Shown: positions 30,561 through 40,028 of the stretch, in pieces | Layout of the letters: each line of letters starts with the position of its first letter | Numbering within the stretch: position 1 is the first letter of the stretch | Program-made: the position numbers and the translations under genes | The notes under the pieces: model-generated | What the model saw: the letters and a program-made list of their open reading frames with translations, nothing else | Told to the model about the DNA's origin: nothing | Database searches by the model: none | NCBI GenBank assembly: GCA_963824225.1 | Contig: CAWGOF010000001.1 | Location: 62,001 to 126,000, forward strand | DNA length: 64,000 nucleotides | Direction: 5' to 3' | DNA from: CAWGOF01 sp963824225 | GTDB taxonomy: Bacteria > Acidobacteriota > Polarisedimenticolia > Polarisedimenticolales > Polarisedimenticolaceae

Positions 30561-31331
30561 TCAGCGAGGCCCGGTCGTGCGCTCGCCGAAGCGGCTCCGG
30601 AACCCCAGGCCGACGTGCTCGCGCCGGTCCCCGTGGTCGTTGTAGCTCCAAAAAACGAAAAACGTCTCGTGAACGACGATCCCGACGCGCGCGACGGGTG
30701 CGACCGTGTCGAGGTGCGGCTCGAGCGGGTCGAGCGAGGCGTGGGTCCAGCGTGCGCCCGCGAGAGTTTCGATGACGATGCTCCTGCGCGCCCGCCATGC
30801 CGTCTGTCCCGCGAGAATGAGATGGGTTTCGAGACCGGGTGCGGTGTGGGCCTCGACGCGCGGGCCGAGACTCAAGCGCCGGTTCGATCGGAAGGAGCGC
30901 TCGGCCTCGACGCGCGCGCTCGGGTGAACGCTCGACGGCTGATAGCGCAGCGTGAGCTCCTCGGCGCCGAGGAACCGATGCACCGAGTTCTGCACCTCCT
31001 CGCCCAGGAGTCCGCGTCCCACGTGCACGATCCCGGCCTCGACGTCGATGCTCCACGACCGCGGCGCTGGAACCGACCGACCGACGACGTAGTACGTCTC
31101 GTCGAAGCGTATTCCGGCCTCGCGATCGGTGAACGCCTCCTCGCGCAGAGAGAACCGATAGGGATCGCGCGCGAGGTCGAGGGCGAAGGAGAACGTGTAC
31201 AGGTCGTCCTGGGTCGGGTTGCGGGTCACGACGTCGTTCTGCGACGCGAACCGCAAGTCGAGCGCCTCGGCCGGCCCGAAGATCAACGCGACAACAACGA
31301 CGAGCAGTAGCTGGCGCACGGTCCGGCGCAT
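30561..31331 (-). CDS. Outer-membrane beta-barrel-like protein, remotely LpxR-like
   Basis: 256 residues with a signal peptide (LLLVVVVALIFGPAEA). The mature part has alternating hydrophobic/aromatic strands, early Asn-Asp (ASQNDVVTRNPTQDD), GEEVQNSVHRFLG and a terminal aromatic strand (HVGLGFRSRF). The Asn/Asp, Gln and His order recalls lipid-A deacylase LpxR (DUF2219), but identity by eye is weak and other barrels are possible. It lies upstream of the lamin-tail gene on the same strand (53-bp gap). Confidence 0.5.
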   Translation of the reverse strand: MRRTVRQLLLVVVVALIFGPAEALDLRFASQNDVVTRNPTQDDLYTFSFALDLARDPYRFSLREEAFTDREAGIRFDETYYVVGRSVPAPRSWSIDVEAGIVHVGRGLLGEEVQNSVHRFLGAEELTLRYQPSSVHPSARVEAERSFRSNRRLSLGPRVEAHTAPGLETHLILAGQTAWRARRSIVIETLAGARWTHASLDPLEPHLDTVAPVARVGIVVHETFFVFWSYNDHGDRREHVGLGFRSRFGERTTGPR

Positions 31332-31485
31332 TCCAAAGGGCTTGCCAACGCGGTTTTGGGCCGAAGAGCGCCGAACCGGGGCTTGCTGATCGCGCGGACT
31401 GCTCGGAAACCGGCAACCTGCACGAATGTCGACAACGCGGGATCGGCGCGGCGCGAGTTGGCTCGCGTTGCGGCACGACGAGCCC

Positions 31486-31501
31486 TGGCATGCGGCTTGA
31501 A
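31486..31501 (+). promoter_or_regulatory. Candidate sigma-54 promoter of the RND efflux operon
   Basis: TGGCATG-CGGC-TTGAA, correct spacing, with -12 GA instead of GC. It would start transcription near 31512, ahead of the GGAGGCGGAG ribosome site and ATG 31544. The convergent sigma-54 activator at 37211-39388 is a plausible regulator. Confidence 0.4.
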
Positions 31502-31543
31502 GTCTGGGCCCGCATGTCTCGAACCGAAGCGGAGGCGGAGCCC

Positions 31544-32644
31544 ATGAGCCAGCACAGCCCGAGGAGAAGTGGATGGATCGCGCCGGTCCTGGTGCTCGCG
31601 ACCGTGGCCGCGACGGGCGGGGTCCTCGCCGCATGGAAGATCGACTCGTTCGACAAAGCCGCGGAAGCCGCGGTCAGTCAGCCCGAGCCGAGCGAGGTCG
31701 TGCGGCTGTCGGTCGCCGCGCCGCGCGAGCACCGTCCGATCGTCACGGCGATCGGGACCGTGCTGGCCACGCGCTCGGTCAGCCTGCGCAACGAGCTCGC
31801 GGGCACGGTCCGGGAGGTCGCGCTCGTCCCGGGTCAGATCGTCGACGCCGGCACGGTCCTCGTTCGCCTCGACGTGTCGGTCGAGCAGGCCGAGATGGAG
31901 GCCGAGCAGGTGCGGGCCGACCTGGCTCAGACGCTGCTCGACCGCAGCCAGCAGGCCCGGGAAGATCACGCGATTTCCAAGATCGAGGTCGACCGTGCCA
32001 AGGCCGAGCGCGACGTCGCGCGGGCGCAGATGGCCCGCTCCCGGGCAATCATCGAGCGCAAGACGCTGCGCGCTCCGTTCCGCGCTCGTGTCGGTCTGTC
32101 CGACCTGCACGTCGGGCAGTACCTCGACGAGGGGACGGTGGTGACGACGCTCCAGGGGATCGACGACGAGGCGCACGTCGACTTCGCCGTGGCCCAGGGC
32201 GTCGCCCGGGGGTTGAAGGTCGGAGATCGCGTGCGGGTGTTCCCGAGCGAGGAGCTGCCCCCGATCCCCGGCGCGATCGTGGCCATCGACGCGCGGGTCG
32301 ATCCGGCGACGCGCAACGCGAGCGTTCGGGCGCGGATCGAGGAGTCCCCGAGCGGGCCCGCGCCCGGCGCCGCCGTCCGTGTCGAGGTCCCGGCCGGGGC
32401 GGTCGAATCGGCGGTCGCCGTCCCCGTGACCGCGCTGCGTAAGGGGCCATCGGGCGACCACGTGTTCGTCGTCGCGCCCGATCCGGACGGCCGGCTGCGG
32501 GCCCACGCCCGGCCGGTCGAGAGCGGCCCGGTGCTCGCGGACGAGGTGCTGGTGCTCTCGGGTCTGGCGGCAGGCGAGCAGGTCGCCTCGGCCGGGTCGT
32601 TCAAGCTCCGGGAAGCGGCGCTCGTGGCCGTGGCCCACGAGTGA
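31544..32644 (+). CDS. RND efflux periplasmic adaptor
   Basis: 366 residues from ATG 31544 after GGAGGCGGAG; the upstream-extended reading from 31490 is not needed. It has an N-terminal membrane anchor (APVLVLATVAATGGVLAAW), first lipoyl half (LRNELAGTVREVALVPGQIVDAGTVLVRLD), a short coiled-coil hairpin with Gln/Glu/Arg, second lipoyl half (TLRAPFRARVGLSDLHVGQYLDEG), and a C-terminal barrel (RVDPATRNASVRARIE). The family joins RND pumps to TolC channels. The gene is first in a three-gene RND operon; the permease starts 12 bp after its stop. Confidence 0.9.
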   Translation: MSQHSPRRSGWIAPVLVLATVAATGGVLAAWKIDSFDKAAEAAVSQPEPSEVVRLSVAAPREHRPIVTAIGTVLATRSVSLRNELAGTVREVALVPGQIVDAGTVLVRLDVSVEQAEMEAEQVRADLAQTLLDRSQQAREDHAISKIEVDRAKAERDVARAQMARSRAIIERKTLRAPFRARVGLSDLHVGQYLDEGTVVTTLQGIDDEAHVDFAVAQGVARGLKVGDRVRVFPSEELPPIPGAIVAIDARVDPATRNASVRARIEESPSGPAPGAAVRVEVPAGAVESAVAVPVTALRKGPSGDHVFVVAPDPDGRLRAHARPVESGPVLADEVLVLSGLAAGEQVASAGSFKLREAALVAVAHE

Positions 32645-32655
32645 GGAGGCACGTC

Positions 32656-35600
32656 ATGCGCTCGTTCACCGATGTGTTCATCCGTCACCCGGTGCTCGCC
32701 GCGGTGGTCAACCTGGTGATCGTGCTCGCGGGAGCGCGGGCGATCACGACGTTGCCTGTGCAGCAGTACCCGCAGATCGAGAGCTCGTCGGTCGTGATCA
32801 CGACCGTGTACTACGGGGCGAGCGCGGAGACCGTGCGCGGCTTTCTGACCACGCCGATCGAGCGCTCGGTGTCGGCGATCGGCGGGGTCGACCACGTCGA
32901 GTCGACGAGCCGCGCCGGCGTCAGCACCGTGACCGTCCACCTGAAGCTCAACCATGACAGCACGGCCGCGCTGGCCGAGGTCACAGCGAGGCTCCAGCAG
33001 GTGCGGTCGGAGCTGCCGGGCGAGGCCGAGCCTCCCGCGGTCGAGGTCCGACGAGCCGATCGGCCGTACGCGACGTTCTACCTGAGCTTCAACTCCAAGG
33101 ACCGCTCGGTCCCCGCGATCACCGACTATCTCTTGCGCACGGTGCAGCCGCAGCTGGCGACGATCGAGGGCGTCCAGCGCGTGAGCAACAACGAGGGCGG
33201 CCGGCAGCTGGCGATGCGCGTGTGGATCGACCCGGACCGCCTCGCCGCGCTGAACCTGGCCCCCGGCGACGTGCACACGGCGCTGCGGCGCAACAACTAC
33301 CTCGCGGCGGTGGGGCAGACCAAGAGCGACCAGGTGCAGGTCAACCTGCTGGCCAACACCGACCTGCGCTCGGTCGACGAGTTCGCGAACCTGATCGTGG
33401 CCCAGCGCGGCGCGGCGGTCGTGCGCCTGCGCGACGTGGCGCGCGTCGAGCTGGGGGCCGAAGAGGCCGACCTCGTCGCCAAGTACAACGAGGCCGACGG
33501 CGTGTACCTCGGCGTGTGGCCGCTCGTCGGAGCGAACGAGATCGACGTCGCCCATCGTCTGCGCGAGGAGATGGAGCGCATCCGCCCGACCCTGCCCGCG
33601 GACATCGAGATGCGGCTGGTGTGGGACGGGACGATGTTCATGCGCGAGGCGCTCGAGGAGATCAGCAAGACACTGGTCGAGACGATGCTCATCGTCGGTC
33701 TCGCCGTGTTCCTGTTCATGGGCTCGATCCGCACGGCGCTCGTGCCGCTCGTGGCCATGCCGGTGTCGCTGATCGGGGCCGGGCTCGTGATGTTCGCGCT
33801 CGGGTTCAGCCTGAACCTGCTGACGATCCTGGCGATCGTGCTGTCGGTCGGGCTCGTCGTCGACGATGCGATCGTCGTCGTCGAGAACGTCGAGCGCCAC
33901 GTGCGCCTGGGGAAATCGCGCGTGCAGGCGGCGATCGTCGGCGCGCGCGAGCTCGTCGGCCCGATCCTGGCGATGACGATCACACTGGCCGCGGTGTACG
34001 CGCCGATCGGGTTCCAGGGCGGGCTGACCGGCTCGCTGTTCCTCGAGTTCGCAATCACGCTCGCCGCGGCGGTCGTCGTGTCGGGCGTGGTCGCGGTCAC
34101 GCTGTCGCCCGTGATGAGCGCGCGCTTCGTGCACGAGCACGGCGCCGAGGGCCGCCTGACGATCCTCGTCCACCGGGGGTTCGAGGTCGTTCGCGGCGTC
34201 TATGCCCGGCTCCTCGACCGGGCGCTCGGAATGCGCTGGGCCATCGTCCTGGCCTCGCTCCTGATCACGCTCGCCGCGTGGCCGCTCTACACCTTGTCGC
34301 GCAAGGAGCTCGCGCCGGCCGAAGACCAGAGCCACATCAGCCTGTTCTTCGAGGCCTCGCCCGACGCTTCGCTCGCCGCGGTCAACCGCGACTCGAGGGA
34401 CGTCGTGCGCGCGATCCGTGGGTTCCCCGAGACCGAGTTCATGTGGTCGCTGACCTCGTCGTGGGGCGGGTTCGGCGGCCTCGTGGCCAAGAGCTGGAAG
34501 GAGCGTGACCGCTCGACCGAGCAGATGTACGGCGAGGTGTTCGGCGCCGTGTCCCAGATCCCGGGCCTGCGCGTGTTCCCGCGCCTCGACCCGCCGCTCC
34601 CGACCCCCGGGCAGTACGACGTCGAGCTCGTGCTGCAGTCGGACGCGCCGCCCGAGCAGCTCCTCGGCGCGGTGAGCGCCGTCGTCGGTGCCGGCTGGCA
34701 CAGCGGCAAGTTCCTGTACGTCGACACCGACCTCAAGCTCGACCTGCCCGAGGCCCGTGTGGTGATCGATCGCGAGCGCGTCGCCGACCTGGGGCTCGAC
34801 CTGGCGCAGGTCGGCCAGGAGCTGGGGACGCTCCTCGGCGGGGCGTACGTCAACCGGTTCAACTTCTACGACCGGAGCTACAAGGTCATCCCGCAGATCG
34901 GCGAGGCCGGCCGGGCGACGGTCGCGCCGCTGCTCGACCTGAAGATCAAGACGCCGAGCGGGCAGCTCGTGCCCGTGTCGACGTTCACGCACATCGAGTC
35001 GTCGACCGCGCCGCGCACGCTCAACCGGTTCGCCCAGCGCAACGCCGTGCGCGTATTCGGTGGCGTTCGCCCCGGCGTGACCAAGGAAGAGGGACTGCGC
35101 GTGCTCGAGACCGCGGCGGCCGCCTCGACCGATGGGCCGAAGGTAGACGTCGAGTACGCTGGCGAGTCGCGGCAGATCCGTCGCGAAGGCGCGGCGCTGA
35201 CCGTGACCTTGCTCTTCGCCGTCGTCCTGATCTACCTCGTGCTCGCGGCGCAGTTCCGGAGCTTCCGCGATCCGCTGATCGTGCTCGTGGGCTCGGTCCC
35301 GCTCGCGATCTCGGGCGCGCTCGTGTTCAGCTTCCTCGACCTGACGACGATCAACATCTACTCGCAGGTCGGGCTGATCACGCTCGTGGGTCTGATCGCG
35401 AAGAACGGCATCCTGATCGTCCAGTTCGCGAACACGCTGCAGGCGAGCGGCCTCGACCGGCTCGCCGCGCTGCGCGAAGCGGCCCTGACACGGCTGCGCC
35501 CGGTGCTCATGACCTCGGCGGCCACCGTGTTCGGCCACCTGCCGCTCGTGCTCGTCTCCGGGCCGGGCGCCGAGGCGCGCAACAGCATCGGCATCGTCCT

Positions 35601-35769
35601 CGTCACGGGCATGACCGTGGGCACGCTGTTCACGCTGTTCGTCGTCCCCGTGTACTACTCGTTGATCGCCGCGCGTCACGCGCCGAACGTGATCGAGGCG
35701 GAGGCGGAGGTCGAGCCCGAGCCGCCGTCCGCCGCTCCCATCTCCGGGCTCCTGCCGGTGCGAACATGA
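32656..35769 (+). CDS. RND-family multidrug efflux permease (AcrB/MexB-like)
   Basis: 1037 residues, normal for the family, from ATG 32656 after GAGGAGG; a GTG 15 bases earlier is poorly placed. The TM4 proton-relay pair is present (GLVVDDAIVVVENVERH) as is the TM10 lysine (GLIAKNGILIVQFAN). The porter segments start with VQQYPQIESSSVVITTVYYGAS. It pumps toxic compounds using the proton gradient through the outer-membrane channel encoded next. Its stop overlaps the channel gene by 4 bp. Confidence 0.95.
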   Translation: MRSFTDVFIRHPVLAAVVNLVIVLAGARAITTLPVQQYPQIESSSVVITTVYYGASAETVRGFLTTPIERSVSAIGGVDHVESTSRAGVSTVTVHLKLNHDSTAALAEVTARLQQVRSELPGEAEPPAVEVRRADRPYATFYLSFNSKDRSVPAITDYLLRTVQPQLATIEGVQRVSNNEGGRQLAMRVWIDPDRLAALNLAPGDVHTALRRNNYLAAVGQTKSDQVQVNLLANTDLRSVDEFANLIVAQRGAAVVRLRDVARVELGAEEADLVAKYNEADGVYLGVWPLVGANEIDVAHRLREEMERIRPTLPADIEMRLVWDGTMFMREALEEISKTLVETMLIVGLAVFLFMGSIRTALVPLVAMPVSLIGAGLVMFALGFSLNLLTILAIVLSVGLVVDDAIVVVENVERHVRLGKSRVQAAIVGARELVGPILAMTITLAAVYAPIGFQGGLTGSLFLEFAITLAAAVVVSGVVAVTLSPVMSARFVHEHGAEGRLTILVHRGFEVVRGVYARLLDRALGMRWAIVLASLLITLAAWPLYTLSRKELAPAEDQSHISLFFEASPDASLAAVNRDSRDVVRAIRGFPETEFMWSLTSSWGGFGGLVAKSWKERDRSTEQMYGEVFGAVSQIPGLRVFPRLDPPLPTPGQYDVELVLQSDAPPEQLLGAVSAVVGAGWHSGKFLYVDTDLKLDLPEARVVIDRERVADLGLDLAQVGQELGTLLGGAYVNRFNFYDRSYKVIPQIGEAGRATVAPLLDLKIKTPSGQLVPVSTFTHIESSTAPRTLNRFAQRNAVRVFGGVRPGVTKEEGLRVLETAAAASTDGPKVDVEYAGESRQIRREGAALTVTLLFAVVLIYLVLAAQFRSFRDPLIVLVGSVPLAISGALVFSFLDLTTINIYSQVGLITLVGLIAKNGILIVQFANTLQASGLDRLAALREAALTRLRPVLMTSAATVFGHLPLVLVSGPGAEARNSIGIVLVTGMTVGTLFTLFVVPVYYSLIAARHAPNVIEAEAEVEPEPPSAAPISGLLPVRT

Positions 35770-37199
35770 AACGCAACGCGCTTCCGATCGTCTTGCTGCT
35801 CGGGCTCCTCACGTCCTGCGTCGTGGGACCCGACTACCGGCGGCCGCAGGTCGCGGCACCCGACGTTCTGCGCGGACAGGCCGATGCGTCGACCTCGCTC
35901 GCCGACCGGGCATGGTGGGAGATCCTCGACGACGACGTTCTCGAGTCGTTGATCGAGGAAGCCCTGCGCTCGGGCTACGACGTCCGGCTCGCCGCGGCAC
36001 GCGTCGACGAAGCGCGGGCGATCGCCGGCATCGCGCGCTCGGAGTACTTCCCGCAGATCGTGGCCGGGGCCGGCTGGTCGCGCGGCTCAGAATCCGAGTT
36101 CGTGCTCCCGGGGGTCGGGACCCAGGAGCTGTACGACGTGCGCCTGGGTGTGGCCTGGGAGATCGACCTGTGGGGCCGCATCCGCAGGCTGAACGAGGCC
36201 GGGCTCGCGGAGTACCTGGGGACGGAGGAAGCGCGCCGCGGGGTCGTGCTGTCGCTCGTCTCCGAGATCGCGACGAGCTATTTCCGGCTGCGGGCGCTCG
36301 ATCGGCAGCTCGAGATCGCGCAGCGGACCGCGGACGCGTTCGACGAGACACACTCGCTGTTCGACCGGCGCCTCGAGGCCGGCCTGGCCTCGTCGCTCGA
36401 GACGGCGAGCGCCGCGGCTTCGCTGGCCACGACGCGGGCCAGCATCCCGGACCTCGAGCGGCAGATCGTCAGCGAGGAGAACCGCCTGTCGGTCCTTCTC
36501 GGACGCAACCCGGGCCCCGTCCTGCGCGGGGTCGCGCTCGAGGCGCAGCTCTTGCCGCCCGAGATCCCGGCCGGCATCCCGTCCGAGCTGCTCGAGCGTC
36601 GGCCGGACCTGCGCGAGGCCGAGCAGGAGCTCGTCCGAGCGAACGCCCTCGTCGGCGTGGCCGTGGCCAACTACTTCCCGTGCATCAGCCTCACCGCGGC
36701 GTTCGGCGGGGTGGCGCCGCAGGTGTCCGAGCTGTTCGACGAGGGTCGGATGTGGTCGATCGGCGGCGGACTTCTCACACCCGTGCTCCAGGGCCGGCGC
36801 CTGAAGAACGAGCACGTCGCGGCCCAGGCGCGGTGGGAGCAGGCCAAGGTGCGCTACGAGCGCAGCGTGACCGAAGCGTTCTCCGAGGTGTCGACGGCTC
36901 TCGTGGCGTATCGCCGACTCGGCGACGTGGAGACCGAGCGCGCGGAGGCGGTCGAGCAGTACCGGGACGCGGTGCGGCTCGCGAACTCGCGCTATCTCTC
37001 GGGGCTCGCCGACTACCTCGAGGTGCTCGAGGCCCAGCAACAGCTGTTCCCCGCCGAGAACGCGCTCGTCGCCACGCGCTTCGAGCGCCTGGCGACCCTG
37101 ATGGAGCTGTACCGCGCGCTCGGCGGCGGCTGGAAAACGGGGTCAGGTCTCGGGGTCAGGTCCCAGGGTCAGGTCTCAGGGTCAGGCACCGAGACCTGA
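35766..37199 (+). CDS. NodT-family outer-membrane efflux lipoprotein
   Basis: 477 residues. A lipobox (LLTSC, Cys near residue 18) then GPDYRRP mark the NodT/OprM lipoprotein subfamily. Two repeated helical halves with RVDEARAIAGIARSEYFPQI and a YEVAR-like YERSVTEAFSEV segment form the TolC channel. The last 19 residues are not family-like: they are encoded by the 13-bp tandem repeat at 37139-37203, which runs into the stop. The native C-terminus was probably near ALGGGWK. It completes the adaptor-pump-channel set. Confidence 0.9.
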   Translation: MKRNALPIVLLLGLLTSCVVGPDYRRPQVAAPDVLRGQADASTSLADRAWWEILDDDVLESLIEEALRSGYDVRLAAARVDEARAIAGIARSEYFPQIVAGAGWSRGSESEFVLPGVGTQELYDVRLGVAWEIDLWGRIRRLNEAGLAEYLGTEEARRGVVLSLVSEIATSYFRLRALDRQLEIAQRTADAFDETHSLFDRRLEAGLASSLETASAAASLATTRASIPDLERQIVSEENRLSVLLGRNPGPVLRGVALEAQLLPPEIPAGIPSELLERRPDLREAEQELVRANALVGVAVANYFPCISLTAAFGGVAPQVSELFDEGRMWSIGGGLLTPVLQGRRLKNEHVAAQARWEQAKVRYERSVTEAFSEVSTALVAYRRLGDVETERAEAVEQYRDAVRLANSRYLSGLADYLEVLEAQQQLFPAENALVATRFERLATLMELYRALGGGWKTGSGLGVRSQGQVSGSGTET

Positions 37200-37203
37200 C
37201 CCC
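37139..37203. repeat. Four 13-bp tandem repeats plus inverted copy
   Basis: GGGGTCAGGTCTC (37139), GGGGTCAGGTCCC, AGGGTCAGGTCTC and AGGGTCAGGCACC follow without gaps, then the inverse GAGACCTGACCCC. The outer 15 bases GGGGTCAGGTCTCGG/CCGAGACCTGACCCC pair perfectly. The first four copies lie inside the channel gene's 3' end. It may act as a terminator-like or REP-type element between the convergent operons. Confidence 0.7.
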
Positions 37204-37210
37204 ATCACCA

Positions 37211-39388
37211 TTACGCATCCAGGCCGTGCTTCTGCATCTTCGTGTACAGCTGCGACCGCGTGATGCCGAGGAGGCGCGCCGCACGCGAGCGGTTGTTCCG
37301 CGCCTCTTGGAGCGCTTTGGCCACGAGGTCGCGCTCGACCGCGTCGAGCTGGATGCCGGTCGACGGGAACGCCTCCGGGCTCGCCGGCCGTGCCGGCCGC
37401 GCCGCGCCGATCGGCAGATGCTGCAACCCGATCGGGCCGCCGTCGTTCAGGATCGAGGCCCGCTCGAGCGCGTTCCGCAGCTCGCGCACGTTCCCGGGCC
37501 ACGGATGCGCCAGGAGCGCGTCGGCGGCCTCGCGGGAGATGCCGTCGATCTTGCGCCCGATCGCCGCCCCGAACTCCTCGAGGAACACCTCGGCCATCGG
37601 CAGGATGTCTTGCCGGCGCTCGCGCAGCGGCGGCAGGCGAATCTCGAACACGCGCAACCGGTAGTAAAGGTCCTCGCGGAACTCGCCGCGGGCCAGCGCG
37701 GACTCGAGGTCGCGGTTCGTCGCCGCGATGATCCGCACGTCGGCCTTCATCGGGCGCGTTCCACCCAGGCGCTGGAACTCCCGCTCCTGCAGGACCCGCA
37801 GCAGCTTGGCCTGCACGACCGGGCTCATCTCGGCGACCTCGTCGAGGAACAGCACGCCGCCCGCCGCCTGCTCGATCCGGCCGGCGTGGGCGGTGTTGGC
37901 CCCGGTGAACGCGCCCCGCTCGTGGCCGAAGAGCTCGGACTCGAGGAGCGCCTCGGGCAGCGCCGCGCAGTTCAGCGCCACGAACGGGCCGCCCGAGCGC
38001 GGCGAGCCGCGATGGATGAACCGGGCGACGACCTCCTTGCCCGTGCCCGACTCTCCGGTGAGCAGGACGGTCGTCTCGGTCTCCGCCACCTTCGCCGCCT
38101 GTGATAGCGCGTCCTTCCAGCTCGGTGCCCGGCCGATCACGCGACGGTAGCCGATCGTCGTCGCCAGCTCGTCGCTCAGCACCCGAACCCGCTGCTCGAG
38201 CGTCGCCGCGCGCTCACGCGCTTCGATGCCCCGCCGCTCCTCTTCCGCCAGGCGCTGATGGGACAGAGCGAGGCTGACGTGGTCGGCCACCCGGCGCCCG
38301 ACGACGACGTCTTCTTCCGAGTACATGTCCGGCGTCCGCGACACGACGAGCAGCCAGCTCGTCGTGCCGTCGAGACGCAGCGGGATCCCGAGGAACGAGC
38401 GCATGCCCATCCGGCGGCACCCGTCGCGGGCGCCGCACGGGTCGGGCTGCTGCTCGACGTCGGGGATCAGCACGTAGTCCGGCATCTCGCCCGCCCCGTC
38501 GCCGACGAGGAAGCACGACGGCATGTCATCGACCGGAGCACCCGAGCTGGCCTCGACGATCAGCTGACGGCCGTCGCCGCTGAGCGACGTCAGGATCAGT
38601 CGATCATGGGTCAGCACGGGCTGGACGATCGCCGACACGCGATCGAAGGTCCCGCGCACGTCGAGTGTGCCGGCGAGCATCGGCAGGAGCGTATCGATCG
38701 CATCGAGCCGGCGCCGGCGCTCGACGTCCAAGCTCCACAGCCGCTCGTGCTCGAGCGACAGGCTCAGGATGTCCGCGATTGCGCGCGCAGCCTTCTCGTG
38801 GCGCGGGTTGAACGCGCCGGGCTCTTGGGCCGTGAACCACAGCTCCCCGGTCAGGCGCCCGCCGCTCATCAACGGCGCGCCCAGACCCGAGCGGACACCA
38901 CTCTCCAGGATCTCGCGGTCCATCCGATACCGTGGGTCGAGCGCGACCGCCGCATCGTCGAACCGCTTGGGCGCCCCGGGCTCGGGCCGCATCCCCGGCG
39001 AGAACTCGTCCAGGCGCACGACGTTCTCGGGATCCTCGACGACGGTCGAGCCGGCGACGGCGTAGTTCCGCATCAGGTTCGGGTTCTCGAACCGGCACAC
39101 GCCCATCGTGTCGAACGGCAGGACTTCTCGCGCGGCCTCGGCCACCTGGGCGAAGACCTGCTTCAGCTCGAGCGTCTCCGAGACGATCCGCGCGATCTGG
39201 CTCAGTGCAGCGGGCAGAGGGTCGGGATCGAGCGTCGGCGCGACAGGCCCCACACCGGGGCGTGGGCGCCGCGCAACGTCTGGTAGCCCTGGAGTGCCGT
39301 CGCTCGGGATGGCGACCCTCCTCAACGCTCGCTCGTTTGCAGAAATCCGGCGGTATTCTAACACCCGGTGCGTGTCGCCCGTGCTCAT
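37211..39388 (-). CDS. Sigma-54 activator with two GAF domains (FhlA-like)
   Basis: 725 residues. Two GAF domains (about 65-235 and 250-400) are followed by an AAA+ core with Walker A GESGTGKE, intact GAFTGA (ELFGHERGAFTGA), Walker B GGVLFLDEV and the PWPGNVREL motif. The Fis HTH is NNRSRAARLLGITRSQLYTK. It has no receiver domain, so it senses a small ligand through GAF rather than a kinase. Its ATG overlaps the STAS gene stop by 4 bp. The neighbouring RND operon converges on it, so that operon is a likely target. Confidence 0.92.
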   Translation of the reverse strand: MSTGDTHRVLEYRRISANERALRRVAIPSDGTPGLPDVARRPRPGVGPVAPTLDPDPLPAALSQIARIVSETLELKQVFAQVAEAAREVLPFDTMGVCRFENPNLMRNYAVAGSTVVEDPENVVRLDEFSPGMRPEPGAPKRFDDAAVALDPRYRMDREILESGVRSGLGAPLMSGGRLTGELWFTAQEPGAFNPRHEKAARAIADILSLSLEHERLWSLDVERRRRLDAIDTLLPMLAGTLDVRGTFDRVSAIVQPVLTHDRLILTSLSGDGRQLIVEASSGAPVDDMPSCFLVGDGAGEMPDYVLIPDVEQQPDPCGARDGCRRMGMRSFLGIPLRLDGTTSWLLVVSRTPDMYSEEDVVVGRRVADHVSLALSHQRLAEEERRGIEARERAATLEQRVRVLSDELATTIGYRRVIGRAPSWKDALSQAAKVAETETTVLLTGESGTGKEVVARFIHRGSPRSGGPFVALNCAALPEALLESELFGHERGAFTGANTAHAGRIEQAAGGVLFLDEVAEMSPVVQAKLLRVLQEREFQRLGGTRPMKADVRIIAATNRDLESALARGEFREDLYYRLRVFEIRLPPLRERRQDILPMAEVFLEEFGAAIGRKIDGISREAADALLAHPWPGNVRELRNALERASILNDGGPIGLQHLPIGAARPARPASPEAFPSTGIQLDAVERDLVAKALQEARNNRSRAARLLGITRSQLYTKMQKHGLDA

Positions 39389-39855
39389 CGTCGTCGAGCC
39401 TCCTGCGTGCCCGCGCGACCCTTCAGGGCCTCGCGCACATTGTCGAAAACGTCAAACGATTGGTCGAGCCCCGTGATCTTCAGGATGTGGCGCACGTTCG
39501 TTCCCGCAGGGGACACGAGCTTGACGCTCCCGCCTCGATCCTTGGCTTGCCGCAGCGCCGCGATGGTCTCGGCGAGCATCGTGCTGTCGATGTACGTGAG
39601 CCCGGCGAAGTCGATGACGAACGCCTGTCGCCCCGACTCGAGGAGACCCTGGAACACCTCGGCGAAGCGCTCGGCATCGCCATGGTTCACCGCTCCGGCG
39701 CACACGACGATCGTCACCGTGCCCTCGAGGCGCGCGCCGATCCGCATGTCGGTCGGAATGACGCGTGTTTCGGGACCTCCGGTCCGCGCGCCGCGACGGG
39801 GCGTCCGGCGGGAGTTCTTCGAGTTGGCGAGCCGTGGATAGACCGTGTAGCGCAT
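39385..39855 (-). CDS. STAS-domain (anti-anti-sigma-like) protein
   Basis: 156 residues from ATG 39855; ATG 39747 would remove a basic N-terminal tail and leave just the fold. The STAS core is GDAERFAEVFQGLLESGRQAFVIDFAGLTYIDSTMLAETI, where IDST is the site of the phospho-accepting Ser in SpoIIAA-type proteins. Such proteins relay partner-switching signals. It is translationally coupled to the sigma-54 activator, suggesting that the two act together. An unusual polar N-terminal extension precedes the fold. Confidence 0.8.
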   Translation of the reverse strand: MRYTVYPRLANSKNSRRTPRRGARTGGPETRVIPTDMRIGARLEGTVTIVVCAGAVNHGDAERFAEVFQGLLESGRQAFVIDFAGLTYIDSTMLAETIAALRQAKDRGGSVKLVSPAGTNVRHILKITGLDQSFDVFDNVREALKGRAGTQEARRR

Positions 39856-39885
39856 GGTTGACCCCGATGTTGCCGACTGGCAGTC

Positions 39886-39901
39886 AACAATCCGTGTGCC
39901 A
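39886..39901 (-). promoter_or_regulatory. Candidate sigma-54 promoter of the STAS/activator pair
   Basis: The minus strand reads TGGCACA-CGGA-TTGTT, correct spacing, with -12 GT. It lies about 30 bases before the STAS start. Confidence 0.4.
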
Positions 39902-40028
39902 ATCCGCAACGGCCCGATACCCCCGGAATCGGCGGTCTTCGTGCCATGCGACGGCGGAACCTGCCAGGTCGACTGTCGATATCCAAGCAGATTGCTGATT
40001 TTCGTGCACACAGTACTCAACGGATGAG

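Noticed and set aside
31966..35679. 1237-codon open frame on the minus strand opposite the RND permease
   Set aside because: Shadow of a high-GC gene: rich in Arg, His, Asp, Glu and Gln with no domain, while the plus strand encodes a complete RND pump.
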